Positions 1 to 12,141 of a DNA stretch of 64,000 bases are shown here, piece by piece. The position numbers and the translations under genes were made by a program. Source of the DNA: Sipunculus nudus (taxonomy: Eukaryota > Annelida > Sipuncula > Golfingiida > Sipunculidae); assembly GCA_026874595.1 (NCBI GenBank), contig CM049316.1:62359176-62423175 (forward strand), in the 5' to 3' direction. How positions within the stretch are numbered: the first letter of the stretch is position 1; each line of letters opens with the position of its first letter. The notes below the pieces were generated by a model, which saw only the letters and a list, made by a program, of their open reading frames with translations, did no database searches and was not told the DNA's origin.

Positions 1-180
1 AGAAAGAACAAAGAATTATTTGCGTTACAGGTCTGTAGCTATTGGACAACAAGCCAGTCGTGATAGCCTGACAGGAGGATTCTGAATAAGAACACAGTTA
101 TGCAGGCCAGGGGCATATAATCAGGATTAACGGAACGGGCTTGCCGGAGGGGGTAGTTTGGCATTCCTGCTGGCCAATGA

Positions 181-181
<1 letters not shown>

Positions 182-229
<48 letters not shown>
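182..229. repeat. (TA)n microsatellite
   Basis: About 24 uninterrupted TA units. Confidence 0.95.
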
Positions 230-233
<4 letters not shown>

Positions 234-479
234 GCATCTTAGAACTTCAACACCCTTAACATTTTAATTAGCAAATTAGAAATATTTTTGAAAGTGGTGA
301 GTATTATAAATGTAGCAATGCTGAAGGAACCAGAATTTCATCGTCTCTTTATGATATAACAATGTACAGTTAATCAAGAGCTATGATGATGAAGATCAGA
401 AATTCCATTAACTATTCTTACTAAAGGGATATAACTCCTGGTGAAATGTTGGTGAAGCAGAAGGAAATGCAAACTGGAT

Positions 480-1190
480 CTGTAAGTGATTTTTCTAAGA
501 GTATACACCTAGCACTTATGAGGTACATCAAAGGTGACCTTGTGACCTTGAAAAATGTGTCACGGTAATGCATATTCGAACTTGACCTAGCCCTAAATGA
601 GGCGCATCAAAGCTGCAAGTTTGGCGACAGAGCCTTAAATTATTTTGAGTTATTTCGTTAACTTCATTTTAGCATTATCACCTATGTGACCTTGAAAATG
701 CGTCAAGGTCATCCTTGTTCGAACCTGACCTAGCCTTTCATGTGCTGCATCAATGCTGCAAGTTTGGTGACCATGCCTCCAATTCTTTTCGATTTATTGT
801 GTTAATATCATTTTAGCATTATCGCTGCTGTGCCCTTGAAAAGTGCGTCAAGGTCGTCTCTGTTCGAACTTGACGTAGCCCTAGATAAGGTGCATCAAGT
901 GTGGTGGCTGTACCTCAGATTCTGTTTGAGCTATTACGTTAACATGATTTTAGCGTTATCGCCGCTGTGACCTTGAAAAATGCGTCATCGTCCTACATGT
1001 TCGAACTTGACCTAGCCCTTGATAAGGTGCATCAATGCTGCAAGTTTGGTGACTGAACCTCAAACTCTTTTAGAGCTATTACGTTAACAGACTGGCGGAC
1101 GAACGGCACGACGGAAAGACGGACGGGATGCTCACCATTTGTATGTTCCCCGCTAATGACATCTTCGGCGACGGCGGGGGACAATAAATA
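480..1190 (+). mobile_element. Pearl-like element: four ~141-bp core units plus ACGG tail
   Basis: Units begin 'gtgaccttgaaaa' at about 541, 685, 829 and 965 and share 'cgaacttgacctagcc', 'tgcatcaatgctgcaagttt' and 'gttaacatcattttagc'. Directly after the last unit comes a degenerate ACGG tract (about 1090-1126: 'gcggacgaacggcacgacgg...'). A tandem core followed by an ACGG-type tail is the layout of the bivalve pearl family. One unit carries TGACCTTG and CAAGGTCA facing away from each other (687-711). Confidence 0.65.
1090..1126 (+). repeat. ACGG-type simple-sequence tail
   Basis: Degenerate GACGG/GACGA run at the end of the core units. Similar tails occur at about 15641-15655, 59196-59240 and 61511-61545. 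Confidence 0.6.
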
Positions 1191-1637
1191 GCAGTGAGTG
1201 TGTCAGAGATAGCTAGATTTCGGCTTGATGAGTGAATGAATGTGGGCAGGTGGTTTATCCTTGACATTCATTAATAGACCTGTGTGGAGAATGAACACAG
1301 GCGTGTGGCACAATATCAACAAGGACATTACCCGGCCGATAATCAGGAAGAAACAGGGCTCCGCTACGCAGGCCTTCCATCAAGATTTCATAAATTTAAA
1401 TCTGTTTCCTTACTTTTAGTGGTTTCCACTTTGAACACATTTATAGTCATTTAAAGTCCCTAAAGAACACATTATTCCTTACTTGGAGTGGTTTCACAAC
1501 TTAAAACCCTCATTTAGTCCCCACAAAACATAAATTAGAATTTTCAATCTCTTTGACATCTACTGTCTACCTACTGACAGTAGGTGATAACTGAAGTATC
1601 ATATCACCATACATTGTCAGGAGGATGGATAGGCCAA

Positions 1638-1912
1638 CTTACGAGGTATGAATATAAATATTCGCGTTCCTTTCTTCAGGAACAGCTTCCTTGTCTTAAA
1701 ACATACATAAAATTCATCTGTCATATCTTCCTGATATCGATCTTTCCTTTATAAGTCTAAGAATAATAATATAACAAGTCAAAGATCTTCTAAAATCTTT
1801 TTGCCCATGCGTCCCATTCCGGTTCACAAATGTAAACATCATCACTGAACAGGTCTTGAAGGTAAACATACCGATGTAGGAATTTCTTGCCACGAACACA
1901 GCGTGTGTTACA
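1638..1912 (-). repeat. Dispersed repeat with exon-like frame, copy 1
   Basis: The reverse complement matches 28708-28963. One frame reads FLHRYVYLQDLFSDDVYICE then PEWDAWAKRF and stop. The second copy reads RYVYLEDLVTDGLHCEPE in the matching frame, with a 3-bp in-frame deletion and a Trp codon changed to a stop. An old duplicated exon is possible; no family is recognised. Confidence 0.45.
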
Positions 1913-2368
1913 TCATCACTGCTAACCTCCTGGTCCATCCAGCTGAAATGTAACACATGCACCCCGCAGGCTGAATCAATCGCGCCGGCTCACGAGGACA
2001 AGCACCCAACAAGCGGGGATCAACAACAAGTGCTGCTCAGACCGCTAGATAAATGAAGGCAGAGGTCTGTTGCTCTGTATATACTACAGGGCCACAACTG
2101 GGTCTATGAACAGAGCTGTCATATCTTTGCTGAGCGGTAAGGCTTTGCTTTGTAGGAAGTCACTGCATATAGGGAGAAAGCATGAAGGCAAAAAATCCTT
2201 GTTTCTTTTCTTTTGGTCTGACTCCAGGTGAAACTGAAAAAAAAAAAATTTAATCCAACGAAAATACTCAAATCACAATATTTTAAACCATTGTCCATGG
2301 TATTTTGGTGGCCCTGGGGAAAATTTCTCTGGGACATAACTCCAATGCACTCGATCTATACTAAGTAA

Positions 2369-2548
2369 CAGAGCCAGGTGGGGGGGGGGGAGGGTGTCTG
2401 AATCCTTCCCTTTCACCTGCGAAACCTTTTCTGAGGGGTTCAAACCAATTTTTGCGGCTTAAAGCCCCTTTTGCCAGACCTGAGGTTTTCTCATTCGTCT
2501 TCAATGGTTGCACCCCCTTTCCATTTCCAAAATCTGGATCCGCCCCTG
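2369..2548. mobile_element. Diverged GGATCCGCCCCTG-type MITE
   Basis: G-run at 2380-2391 near the left edge and AAATCTGGATCCGCCCCTG at the right edge (2530-2548). The left end is too diverged to pair well. Confidence 0.45.
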
Positions 2549-2629
2549 ATACCTGATAAGGTATATGTATGTACACAGTGTTATCCACTTATATCACACT
2601 ATCGTGCTGACGTTTGATCAACAGATGTC

Positions 2630-3230
2630 TTTCCCGATATCCATGAAGAATGGGACAGCTTCAGTCGTCGACTGATAACACCCTTCCACCAGAGGTCGTT
2701 TCAATTCGAAAGGAATTTTCTCTGTGTGTGCAATGTGGGACGGCCGGACCTCTAGTACTTGTCTCAACTGTCAAACTAAAAAAATCAAAATTTGACACGT
2801 TTTAAGGAAATACCTTGTTTACATTCCCCATGCGTATGCTTACAATATATAACTTACTCCGTAAAGTCCTTACCATAAAACACCCATGTTTATGTTATTT
2901 GCCTTGAAACAATATTTATCCAATACACGGATTACAGTCATCTCCATTGCATTTATGATATGCTAATATGTATGTAGTCGGTTAAAGAGCTCTCCAAGCT
3001 CATGTTGCCTTGTTGACCTGTTATGTATCCGACTTTAAATAAAAATTACTTACTTACTTAACTACCCCGCTGGTGTTTTCAGAAGTCCTGGTGCTTTGTT
3101 GGGGTCATATTTTGATTCCAACAATCCCTAAATAGCATAGTCGTACACTTGTAAGTCGGAGTCTGCGCAATGTGGATTAATAACACACCATAGGACTGCA
3201 CCATTAGGTTTGAAGAACAAACCACAATGC
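2630..3230 (+). repeat. Repeat family D, copy 1
   Basis: Aligns with 26500-27640 ('acacccttccaccagaggtcgtt' against 'acacccttccgcaagatgtcgtt') and, in its right half, with 18380-18640 ('acacccatgtttatgt', 'tttgccttgaaacaat'). It carries the retroelement insertion at 2957-3060. Confidence 0.65.
2957..3060 (+). mobile_element. 5'-truncated retroelement 3' end with (TTAC)n tail
   Basis: About 100 bp ending 'gactttaaataaaaattacttacttactta', a short-motif tail typical of invertebrate LINE/SINE 3' ends. It interrupts repeat family D: the other D copies read straight from 'tacatttat' to 'acctacgccg', whereas here this segment lies between them. Confidence 0.6.
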
Positions 3231-3399
3231 ACTGTCACTACAGATTGTAGCGTCATATCGACCCTCTGGCATTACGACCAGATTACTGGCGCCAGAGTGT
3301 CATTACATCTTAGTCTGAGGAACGCATTATGAGGGCTTATGAAAATGCAAATATATTCGTCATTTCTGACAACGCTTTATGGCCTACAGGTACACTGTC

Positions 3400-3840
3400 A
3401 ATCAACCTAAACCAGACCAATCGTTTGCATTTTTTGTGTACTTTCTAATAATACCAAACATGAGCGTGAAAAGTTAAGTTTTATTCCAGCACATTGGTAA
3501 ACTCCTTGGCAAGTTTGTTGAATTTATGACCGCATGAACACAAACAGGGTTCGCATGGGTTACAGGAAGCAGGCTTCTTGCAGGCGATACAGGAAATTAC
3601 CCGTGTCCATGGAGACGGTGATTCAGTCTCGGTTGTGAGCTGATATGTATACTGTTGTGTAAATTCAAAATTCTTAGCATAATATTTAGATTATTGGCCG
3701 TACCAAAATATGATTCAACCTGACGCAAGGCCACTGCGATACATTTCTCGATATTACTAGTATCACGACTCGAGTAGGCTTACCAGCCAAATTATCCGAT
3801 TGCCTACTGAGTCGGGTTGTCACGGCTATACAGATGGCCG
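3400..3840. repeat. Dispersed block containing the Cys-rich frame, copy 1
   Basis: Aligns over its length with 6840-7325. Shared stretches include the cysteine-rich frame, 'ccactgcgatacatt', 'cgactcgagtagg' and 'actgagtcgggttgtcacgg'. Confidence 0.7.
3481..3690 (-). pseudogene. Cys-rich exon-like frame, copy 1 (open)
   Basis: On the minus strand 69 codons are open from an upstream stop (3691-3693) to a TAA at 3481-3483. There is no initiating Met, so it would be a 3' exon or a fragment. The last 40 residues hold CIACKKPASCNPCEPCLCSC followed by GH, i.e. seven cysteines and a histidine spaced like a metal-binding knuckle, then KFNKLAKEFTNVLE and stop. The same block recurs at 6905-7104 with frame-breaking changes, and the alignment is best in this reading frame, which supports past coding. 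I do not recognise the family; a transposon-encoded protein tail or a duplicated host exon are both possible. Confidence 0.45.
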
Positions 3841-3887
3841 GGTAGCAAACGTGATCACAAAATAAAAATATCCCGGTAAACATTTAA

Positions 3888-4150
3888 GTACACTCTAAGA
3901 AAAAAGGGTTACATGTAGAACCCTTAAGGGTTCTTTAGAGTGGAGCCAGTTGGGAACCCTTAGAGGTTCCAAGAAGAATCCTCTAGTCAGGGTTCTTCCT
4001 GAAACCCTCTCCGGTTTTTTTTTTTTGGGGGGGGGGGGGACCCTAAGGGTTCTGTATGTACCCCTGATTAAGGTTACTCTAAGAACCCTACAGAAAGGTT
4101 CTGCCCGAAACCATTTTGTTTCATGAAAGGATTCTTACAGGGTTATATAT
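3888..4150. mobile_element. Hairpin-rich GGTTC/GAACC element (MITE-like)
   Basis: CACTCTAAGAAAAAAGGGTT at 3891 is inverted at 3928-3944 (AAGGGTTCTTTAGAGTG), giving a stem of about 17 bp. Further 'gggttct', 'agaaccct' and 'tactctaagaaccct' motifs follow, around a T/G homopolymer at about 4013-4038. It resembles short inverted-repeat elements seen across animal genomes; no open frame. Confidence 0.5.
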
Positions 4151-5615
4151 ATTTATATATATGTGTGTGTTTGTGCGTATATGTCATATTCTTTCATTTT
4201 GCATTCGTATTAATTTACGGGGGTGTGGTTATGAATAACCAGAAATAAAGGGTATATGCTCTTTGTTAATTTATGCACATTAAATTTTCTACAATATTAC
4301 AATAATTTCATAATCCTCAAAATGGTCATGTTTGGATAAAATAGCTGCACATAGGAGAATAATGTAAGGTTAAAGTTTGAAAGCATTTCTTGCTTAATTT
4401 TATCTTGAATATATAAAAATGAAAACACGGGGTTTTTTTTAAGGAAACACATTTTTATTTAGTCTTAAAGATCCATTCGTGAAAACTGAACAAAAGTAAA
4501 AAAGCATAAGCATATGTATATACCTAAATAATATATTTTTTCCACAGTGATATAGAGTTAGTGAACACCTCACACAGTTCCAAGCCGTTATCTTGATAAT
4601 AATACTTATAAATTGATTCCTTTGGAATCGTTCAGCACAGTATTTGATCCAAGTGGAGTGTTCTGTTCTTTTTGGGTTTGACAGCTAGTGTGCTCCAGGA
4701 ATACATTTCTGAAGCATATTTGCATGTTCTCGGCACGTACTTATCTCTTGTGATTTCAGATACTCTTGTGTAATTAATGCGTATAATAAAAATAATGCCT
4801 GCCTGTTTCACAAAACAGAATATATCAAGCAGTAGCAACATGTAATCGACAAACAGCAGTTGATGAATCTATACCATGTTTGTATCGTCGGTTAGTGCAC
4901 AATCGCTCGAATCCCTATCTTAGTGGGAAATGGGAAGAAACAGAGCATATTACACCTCTGTAGTGATACATGCTTTCTCCATACTAATTTAAGGTACTAC
5001 TGTATACTCATATATAGTGCACAGTTCCGTCCATTTCTCGATAAAAACACAACCACAGATAGGGATTCGAGCGACTGTGGTTAGTGAATACTCCTTAGGG
5101 AATGATTCAAACGCACAAAAGTCCGTTGGGCGAATGCATTTTTCTATGTATTCAAGTGTTCATCCAAAACGATATGTCTGCGTAAAATCGATTCGCTTGT
5201 GTGATCGACGATGAACTCCTTTCCTAATCATCGCGATGGTTGAAATAATCACTGCATCCATCTCATATTCCTTAATTGTACAATGCGCACAGGGTAAGGA
5301 ACGATGTGGCGGACAATCGATCTGGAAAATAAGAGATGAGATACATAAATAAAAGATAAATAAATATGTGTGTGTGTGTGTAGTTTCTCTCACACAGGTG
5401 TCTTCGCCGACGCTCGCCTGCACATAGGTGTCCTCGCCGACGCATGCATGCGAGCGCACAGCACTTAAGCAAGCTCCCTGGTCTGTAAACCATGAAAAAT
5501 AAAAAAGTGGTGTCTTAGCAGCAGTTGTTCATCACCTGTTCGTTTATTCCTGAAAATGTCGGCGGTTCAATCACATGAACCGCAGTTCAATAATACAATA
5601 AATATCATAAACATA

Positions 5616-5657
<42 letters not shown>

Positions 5658-6839
5658 TAACGATATATCAACACAGAATACTTGCGTTTGCCTTAATTCC
5701 CTTATAATGCGTATAACATTTACCTTCTTATTTATAATAAGGTTGATAATACAGACAAAAAAACAATATTTGTTTGCATTTTGACACACAGTTCCTTGTG
5801 CATTAATAATATTTTTTTGTGATTTGGAAATAACTCTGAAATGACTAAACTTGTAATAACCGTCACAAGAAAATTCTCTCTTCTTTTTTCGTTTGCACTC
5901 TTGCTACCCAGGCAGACGTATCAGGTTTCTGCAAAGAGAAAGAATGGATATGGTATTAATTAGTCAATGTAACAGCAGGCTCAATATAGAACGTGTTCAT
6001 CGAATGTGTAGTTAAGCATGACAAACGTTTATTGACTCCGTTTCGTTCCTTGGTTCCATGTGTTGAAAACCCCAATTTATAAGTTTATTTTACAAGTACT
6101 GGCCATACATATATATATATATTTAAATATATATAGTAGGTGTTAAAATCGCACGGGCATCCTTCGACATCCGTACGTCTACTGTACGGTGCTCGTACGG
6201 AGCCCGTAAGTGACTGCCTGACACAGGTTTTTAAACAACATACTTGTTAGTATATTGTGGATGCATTGCACAAGAGAGTGGATAAACGGTATTTCATCGC
6301 CTACATAGTAATCGAAACATAGACGGCCTAAAATAAATCCACAAACATATTTTTTTAAGATTTGAAATGAGCGTGAAATACGTGGCTATTCCAATTTGGT
6401 AGATTGATATTACATCATGTAAAAAAAATAGAGTTATGGAATTTTCAAATCTATGTTAAATCTCAAAGCATTTGAAAAAGTTTACGTGCCGGTTTGTCAC
6501 TAAGCTCCCTCGTATAGGATATCGTTATCTTAGCCTAACATCTTGTGGGTGGTGCAAAACCATTGATTTCAATATTTATTTGTCTTCTTTTTTTTCTTCA
6601 ATTCTTGTTTACGCTAGATCTCCAAAATGGCATTTAAAAAACCCGCACAAAATTATAGGCCACTTAATTAATCATAGGTCACAGATTTGCACCTGATATT
6701 AATTTTACCATCACTTAATTTTCAAGGCCGTTCACTGCATATCGGGTTTCCCCTAGTCATCAGGTTTGGGGTTGGGGGGGGGGGGGGGTGAGAGGTACAC
6801 TGGTACCTACAAAACTGCAAATTGACGTAAACTAGACTA
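4151..6839. other. Non-coding AT-rich stretch
   Basis: No recognisable gene. It contains (TA)n at 5621 and a GT-rich patch near 5370. The overlapping frames around 5160-5490 are low-complexity. Confidence 0.5.
5621..5654. repeat. (TA)n microsatellite
   Basis: Short TA tract just after 'aacataatata'. Confidence 0.9.
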
Positions 6840-6904
6840 ATCGTAAGCTCTTTCAGTATACTTTTTCTAACAACATGAAACCTGAGCGAGAAAAATTCCG
6901 ATTG

Positions 6905-7104
6905 TGTTCAGCATATTGGTAAACCCCTCCGCATGTTTGTTGAATTTCTGAATGCATGAATACAGGCATTGCTCGCATGGGTCACTGGACGCAGCCTACT
7001 TGTACGCGGTACAGGAAATGACTCTTTACCATGCATTGAGACGGAGTTTCAGTTTTTGTTGTGAGTTCACAATTATTCTTTTGTGTCAATTCATCATTCG
7101 TAGC
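6905..7104 (-). pseudogene. Cys-rich exon-like frame, copy 2 (broken)
   Basis: Diverged copy of the 3481-3690 frame. It keeps ELTTKTETPSQ upstream and DPCEQCLYSC...KFNKHAEGFTNML downstream, but has a small frameshifting insertion between them, an in-frame stop (TAG) within the Cys region, several Cys replaced (Ser, Tyr) and the terminal stop lost. It is clearly a dead copy. Confidence 0.5.
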
Positions 7105-7231
7105 GTATAATGTTGAGATTATGGGCTGTTTACCTCAATATGAATGCAACATGATGGAAGACCACTGCGATGCATTCCCCGATATTGCTTGTATCGCGAC
7201 TCGAGTAGGATTACCATTCTGATTATCAGTG

Positions 7232-7233
<2 letters not shown>

Positions 7234-7301
<68 letters not shown>
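7234..7301. repeat. (TA)n microsatellite inside a dispersed block
   Basis: 34 TA units at a site where the paralogous block (near 3811) has a single TA. Confidence 0.95.
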
Positions 7302-7302
<1 letters not shown>

Positions 7303-8504
7303 TGAGTCGGGTTGTCACGGCTATAGCACTCAGGTCACACTTAATTCGCTAGTTTTTGTGAGCCCGAACAATCGCGCCATTACATTTACTTCGCCCGCAC
7401 CGCCAACCTCTTTGCCACATATAAATAGTTCGCACTTAAATTCTTAAATTCTGATTAGAGACCTGCATTTTAAACTCTATTATGACCTTTGTTCCGCGTG
7501 TTGAACACAGATAATAGAAAATTAGTCACAAAGACTCTGAGCAGAACAAATCTTAAGTCGTGCAAAGAGAAAATGATAAAATCCCATGCTGTGTACTGTA
7601 CAAAGCCGGAATGGTCCGTGAATTTCCTAAGCCTCTTGGAGTTACATTGTCATCGGTGTATTTTAGTAAGGTGGTGTGGTCACCAAGCCGGACTTGTGTG
7701 TTTAGCCCAGGAGTATACTCGTACACGACCATACACATAGCTGTTCAAACATCACTGTTGCTGCTTAAGCGGATAGTCTTGTATAGAATAACCATGCAGA
7801 CACTGTAGCGTAGCACAAATACATGTTCACTTCATACATACACACATATACACACAGACGTACATATATACATGCATATATAATATATGTATATATATAT
7901 ATATATATAGTGAAATATATTATATAGGTAGTTATATCTTAACAAATAGACAAAAGATGACATACATACATATATGTATATATATGTAAATATAAAGGTG
8001 TGTAAAATATATTATATTTTTCAGTTGCAACATCTTTGAGGCAAGTAAACACAAATATATATATATATATATTAAAGTGAATAAAAACATCCACGTAACA
8101 TGACAAGAACTCCATTAGAGCCTGTACTCTGGATGTGAAAGCATTATAACTTCTGAAAGAAAGGGTGTTGGTGTTAGTTATAAGTACAAAATAAATAAGT
8201 ACACAATATTAATCATTAGTAATCAAATGAGATTTATTGCTGTTGCCCAAGTATGATTTTACAATCAGTGATTCCTTTTTTATAACATGCAGTCTTGTAC
8301 TACTTCAACCTCTGTTGTCTGTAGCATGGGTTATAGCGAAAACCATTCTACCCTCTAGCAAAACACTTTAAGTACACTTGTTTCATACATTTAAAACCAT
8401 TCAGGCAAACACCTGGCTTAAACATCTGGAAATAAAACTTGCTGCAGAAAACTGATAACTAATGAGGATTTAACACTTAAAAGATGGAAAAAACAAAATC
8501 ATAT

Positions 8505-9115
8505 ATCAATAGGAGGACAAGAAATTAAGGATGTAAACTATTTTACATATCTTGGAGCGGAAGTTTACAAGGGAGGGGGGCGAAGTAAGACACAATGAGA
8601 AGAATACATTCGGCAAGAAGTGCATATACATGTATGTAATTAAGTAAACTGTGGAAATCTACTAGATATAAGACAGGCACAAAGTTAAGAATTTTCAAAA
8701 GTAATGTACTACCTATATTGTTATACAGTCCAGAGACATGGAGAATGACAGAGGCAGACAAGAAAAGACTGAATGATTTTCAAAGGAAATGTTTTAGACG
8801 GATACTTAAGGTCCACTGACCAATGGAAATTAAAAATGGAAACTTTATTTAAAAAAAAAACACAAAAATGGATTCCGTAACAGAGTATATCAAAGTAAGA
8901 CGTTGAAGATGGCTGGGCACGTTATTAGAAAGGAAGATAACAGCGACACTAAAGTATCTTTAACTTGGGCACAAGAAGGGTAGAGACCAAGATAAATTGG
9001 AGATGGACAGTAGAGGCAGAACGGGTCGAGATGGGATTGAGCTCCTGGAAGGAGACAGAAAGGATTGCCAAAGATCGAAAGAGATGGAGGGGTTTGCTGC
9101 ATGACCTTACATTTC
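8505..9115 (+). pseudogene. Decayed LINE (non-LTR retrotransposon) ORF2 3' part
   Basis: Plus-strand fragments read DVNYFTYLGAEVYKG, then KLWKSTRYKTGTKLRIFKSN, VLPILLYSPETWRMTEADKK, RLNDFQRKCFRRILKV and KTLKMAGHVIRKED, then LTWAQEG. This order (YLGA, then VLP.LLY..ETW, then the Cys/Arg-rich FRRIL, then GHV.R and TW..EG) is the end of the reverse transcriptase and the region after it, as found in many invertebrate LINEs. Stops (TAA near 8640, TGA near 8815, TAG near 8980) and frameshifts make it inactive. The N-terminal endonuclease and the RT catalytic core are absent, consistent with 5' truncation at insertion. I do not assign a clade. Confidence 0.85.
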
Positions 9116-9518
9116 ACCATTGACATGAGGAGGATAGGTAGGCATAGATAGGGACACGTTCAATGAGGAAGTTCAACCTCCGCGGAGGGTTAAGATCTAT
9201 ATTGTACGTAAAGTATAAACCATGCTGGCAGTGACCAAAACTGCCTCACCTGTATGATCAGTAAATGTTAACAACATGATCCCTTGGCACTCCTGTCTTA
9301 TGACAGGATGCATCAATATACAATCAGGAAATCTTTTTGCTTCATGTCTGAAAAGCCAACAGCAAGTGTCACCATGCATTTACATCTTAAACAATTCACG
9401 AAACAGTTGTATCATGTAAACTTCCAAGAAAGTACGTGCATTAGTTTCTGTTTATATTTACAATACCTCATGGAAATTACACCGAAAATCAGATGCACAA
9501 GTTTATCGATATATAAAA

Positions 9519-10720
9519 ACTAGACGACCAGAGGTCGAGGGCTTGCCGGAAATTACGTAGATTAGTCAAATGAATGAGCAACGTCGAAGAGGAAGAAAAT
9601 AAGCCAAAGTTTGTGTAGATAGGATTAATATTAACTAAGTAATGAGGAAAATAAGATTTTAAACATTTTTGATGACATTGACCTTTGACCTATTTAAACA
9701 ATACACAAAGAACTTGTGTAAGACATACGGTATATGTAAGTTACAAAGTGATTCCATCAAATTGAGGACTGAAGAATGTCATATGTAAGACGCATGAACC
9801 AGCAAGCAGGCGAAATTGAGACAGTTGACAAACAGACAGACATACTGACAAAGTGACACAACATTGAGACCAGGTGACTTAATTAGGTTATGGAGACGAC
9901 TCTTAGGAAGAAAATAAGCTATTGTTTATGTAACTGAAGTTTTTAGCTTTTTGGCCAAAAATGATATGTTGGGGAGATTCGAGTACAGCGGCCCCTAGAA
10001 GCAGTATCCGGAAACTGAAAATTAAGTTTCGAGATATTAGTGTTAGGCATTAGATGTACTTTTTCAAAGGGATTCCTGCAAAACTGTGGCCTGAAGAATG
10101 CTATTTAAAGACACAAGAACAAGCAGGCAGGCGAAATTGAGAAAAAAAAAACTGACAAACAAACATACATACTGACAGAGTGACACTAGATTGAGACCAG
10201 ATCACTTAATCAAGTTATGGAGACGACTCAGGGTTATATCTTATGTAACTGAGGTTTATAGTTCTGGAGATATAGGCAAAACATGACATGTTGGGGAGGT
10301 TCGAATGCAGCGCTCCCTTGCGGCGATATACAGAAAATGAAAAGTACGTTTCGAGATATTACTGTAAGATATAAGATTATCAGTTTCCAAAAGGCTATGA
10401 GTAAGACACAAAAACCAGCAAGCAGGTGAATATGAGAAGAACTGACAAACAGACAGACATTCTGACGAAGTGACACAATGCTGGGACCAGATGACTTACT
10501 CAGGTTATGGAGAAGACCTAGAGGAAGGAAATAAGTTATAGATTCTGTAATTGAGGTTTATAATTTTCAAGATATATGGCCGAAAATGATATGTTGGGGA
10601 AGTTCGAGTGTAGCGCCCCCTAGCAGCCATATCCGGAAAATGAAAAATATGTTTCGAGATATAAGTGTAAGAAATAAGATATATTAGTTTCAAAATGATT
10701 CCTGCATACTTATGGAATTT
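9519..10720 (+). mobile_element. Repeat family C: ~300-bp tandem units behind an ACTAGA-hairpin end
   Basis: The landmark 'ggttatggagacgact' recurs at about 9887, 10214 and 10504 (intervals ~327 and ~290 bp). 'atgatatgttggggag', 'tttcgagatatta' and 'actgacaaacagacagacat' recur with it. The left end reads ACTAGA plus a 5-bp stem hairpin (CGACC...GGTCG), like the start of the 60 kb element. A perfect DR1 of TGACCT lies at 9679-9691. Confidence 0.6.
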
Positions 10721-11745
10721 AGGCTATCACTAAGCGATATCTCGAAATAACACGTTTGACGAGATGTTGCACGAGATATTGCGAGATCTGTAAAATAATC
10801 AATAATATTACTTTTTCACGGACAAATACCTTTTGTTTGTTATATTTGGAATGGATGTTGTCGAAGCATACTCTATATTTGCTCGATTTACCTAATTTTT
10901 GTGTTAACGTTTCTCAGGCGTAATGCCTCCATTTCGGCTCAAAAGCGTGCTGCAGGCACGAATGCGTGCATGATTTTCTATCCTGGACTTTAATCGACTG
11001 GTCTCAGGCGTAGAAAAATGTCGAAGTAAACAATATCTGCATGTGTCCATTTTCCGTACTGTGGGTTAAACGGATGAAGAATGGGTGCAGGGGGAGCCCC
11101 CCCCCCCCCTTTTTTTCCGACCTATCCCCCCCTTTTCCCATCTAAAATCTGGGATAATAGAAAAAAAAATACACATGTCCTTAATTGTGTACCCCGGGCA
11201 CACTTATTTACCTGAGCCATAGTTCTGAGCCCCCACTTTTCTAAAATACTATGACCCCCCCCCCCCCCCTTAAATTTGTTCTGTTTGTCCTTGGTACCGT
11301 CTTCCAACCAGGTACATATTTGTATACGTCTGCACCTTAACACTAGCTTACAGAGGTCAAGGTAGAGAGCGCTACTAGGATCATCGTATACGACAACGGG
11401 AACATCAGATGCGAGTAAAAGATTTCACTTCTGCAAAGGGTACACGGTTATTTTCCAGATATGTCATTAAACATAAAGACCTTGAGGCATAAATGTAATA
11501 GATGAGAGCAAGGGGAAAACGTATGCAACAAGCAGATTTACTGATTGCATGCAAACATATTTACACATCTATTCATATTACATTGAGGAAATGTGCTACT
11601 TTTATCAGGAGAGGCACGAATCAACAGCACATACTTTTTTCTTCTGGAGAATTTGTCACCTTTATTCATGAATTACATGGCTGCATATGATTATTTGAAC
11701 AGCTTATCCGTAGGACCAATCATGCATCCTTAGATCATGCAAATA

Positions 11746-12080
11746 CAGTCGAACCTCTATAATGTGGGCACCCTTGGGACTGGACCAAAGTGCCCACTTT
11801 ATAGAGGTGCCCACTATATGGAGGTATTGGCCAGCACATAGAGTGCTGCCCCCTAGTATGATATATTGCTATGATTACTCATGATTTGAGATTAATAAAT
11901 TAACTTATTTCATGTATCATCTCTCTTTATTTATTGATAAAAGTTTTCAGTGACAATTTTTTTTTTTCAATTTTTAAGAGCTTTGTTAGAAAATATGTAT
12001 TTTATTACATAAAAGTATGGACAAAAAATAAGCACAATAAAAGGAAGCTGTGTGCAGATGGTCTATAAGATAGCAAAACT

Positions 12081-12141
<61 letters not shown>

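Larger units (their letters stand above)
6840..7325. repeat. Dispersed block, copy 2, interrupted by (TA)n
   Basis: Same orientation as copy 1. The only large length difference is the (TA)n tract at 7234-7301, lying exactly at the TA of copy 1's 'gcctactgag'. A G-run precedes the left edge. Confidence 0.7.
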
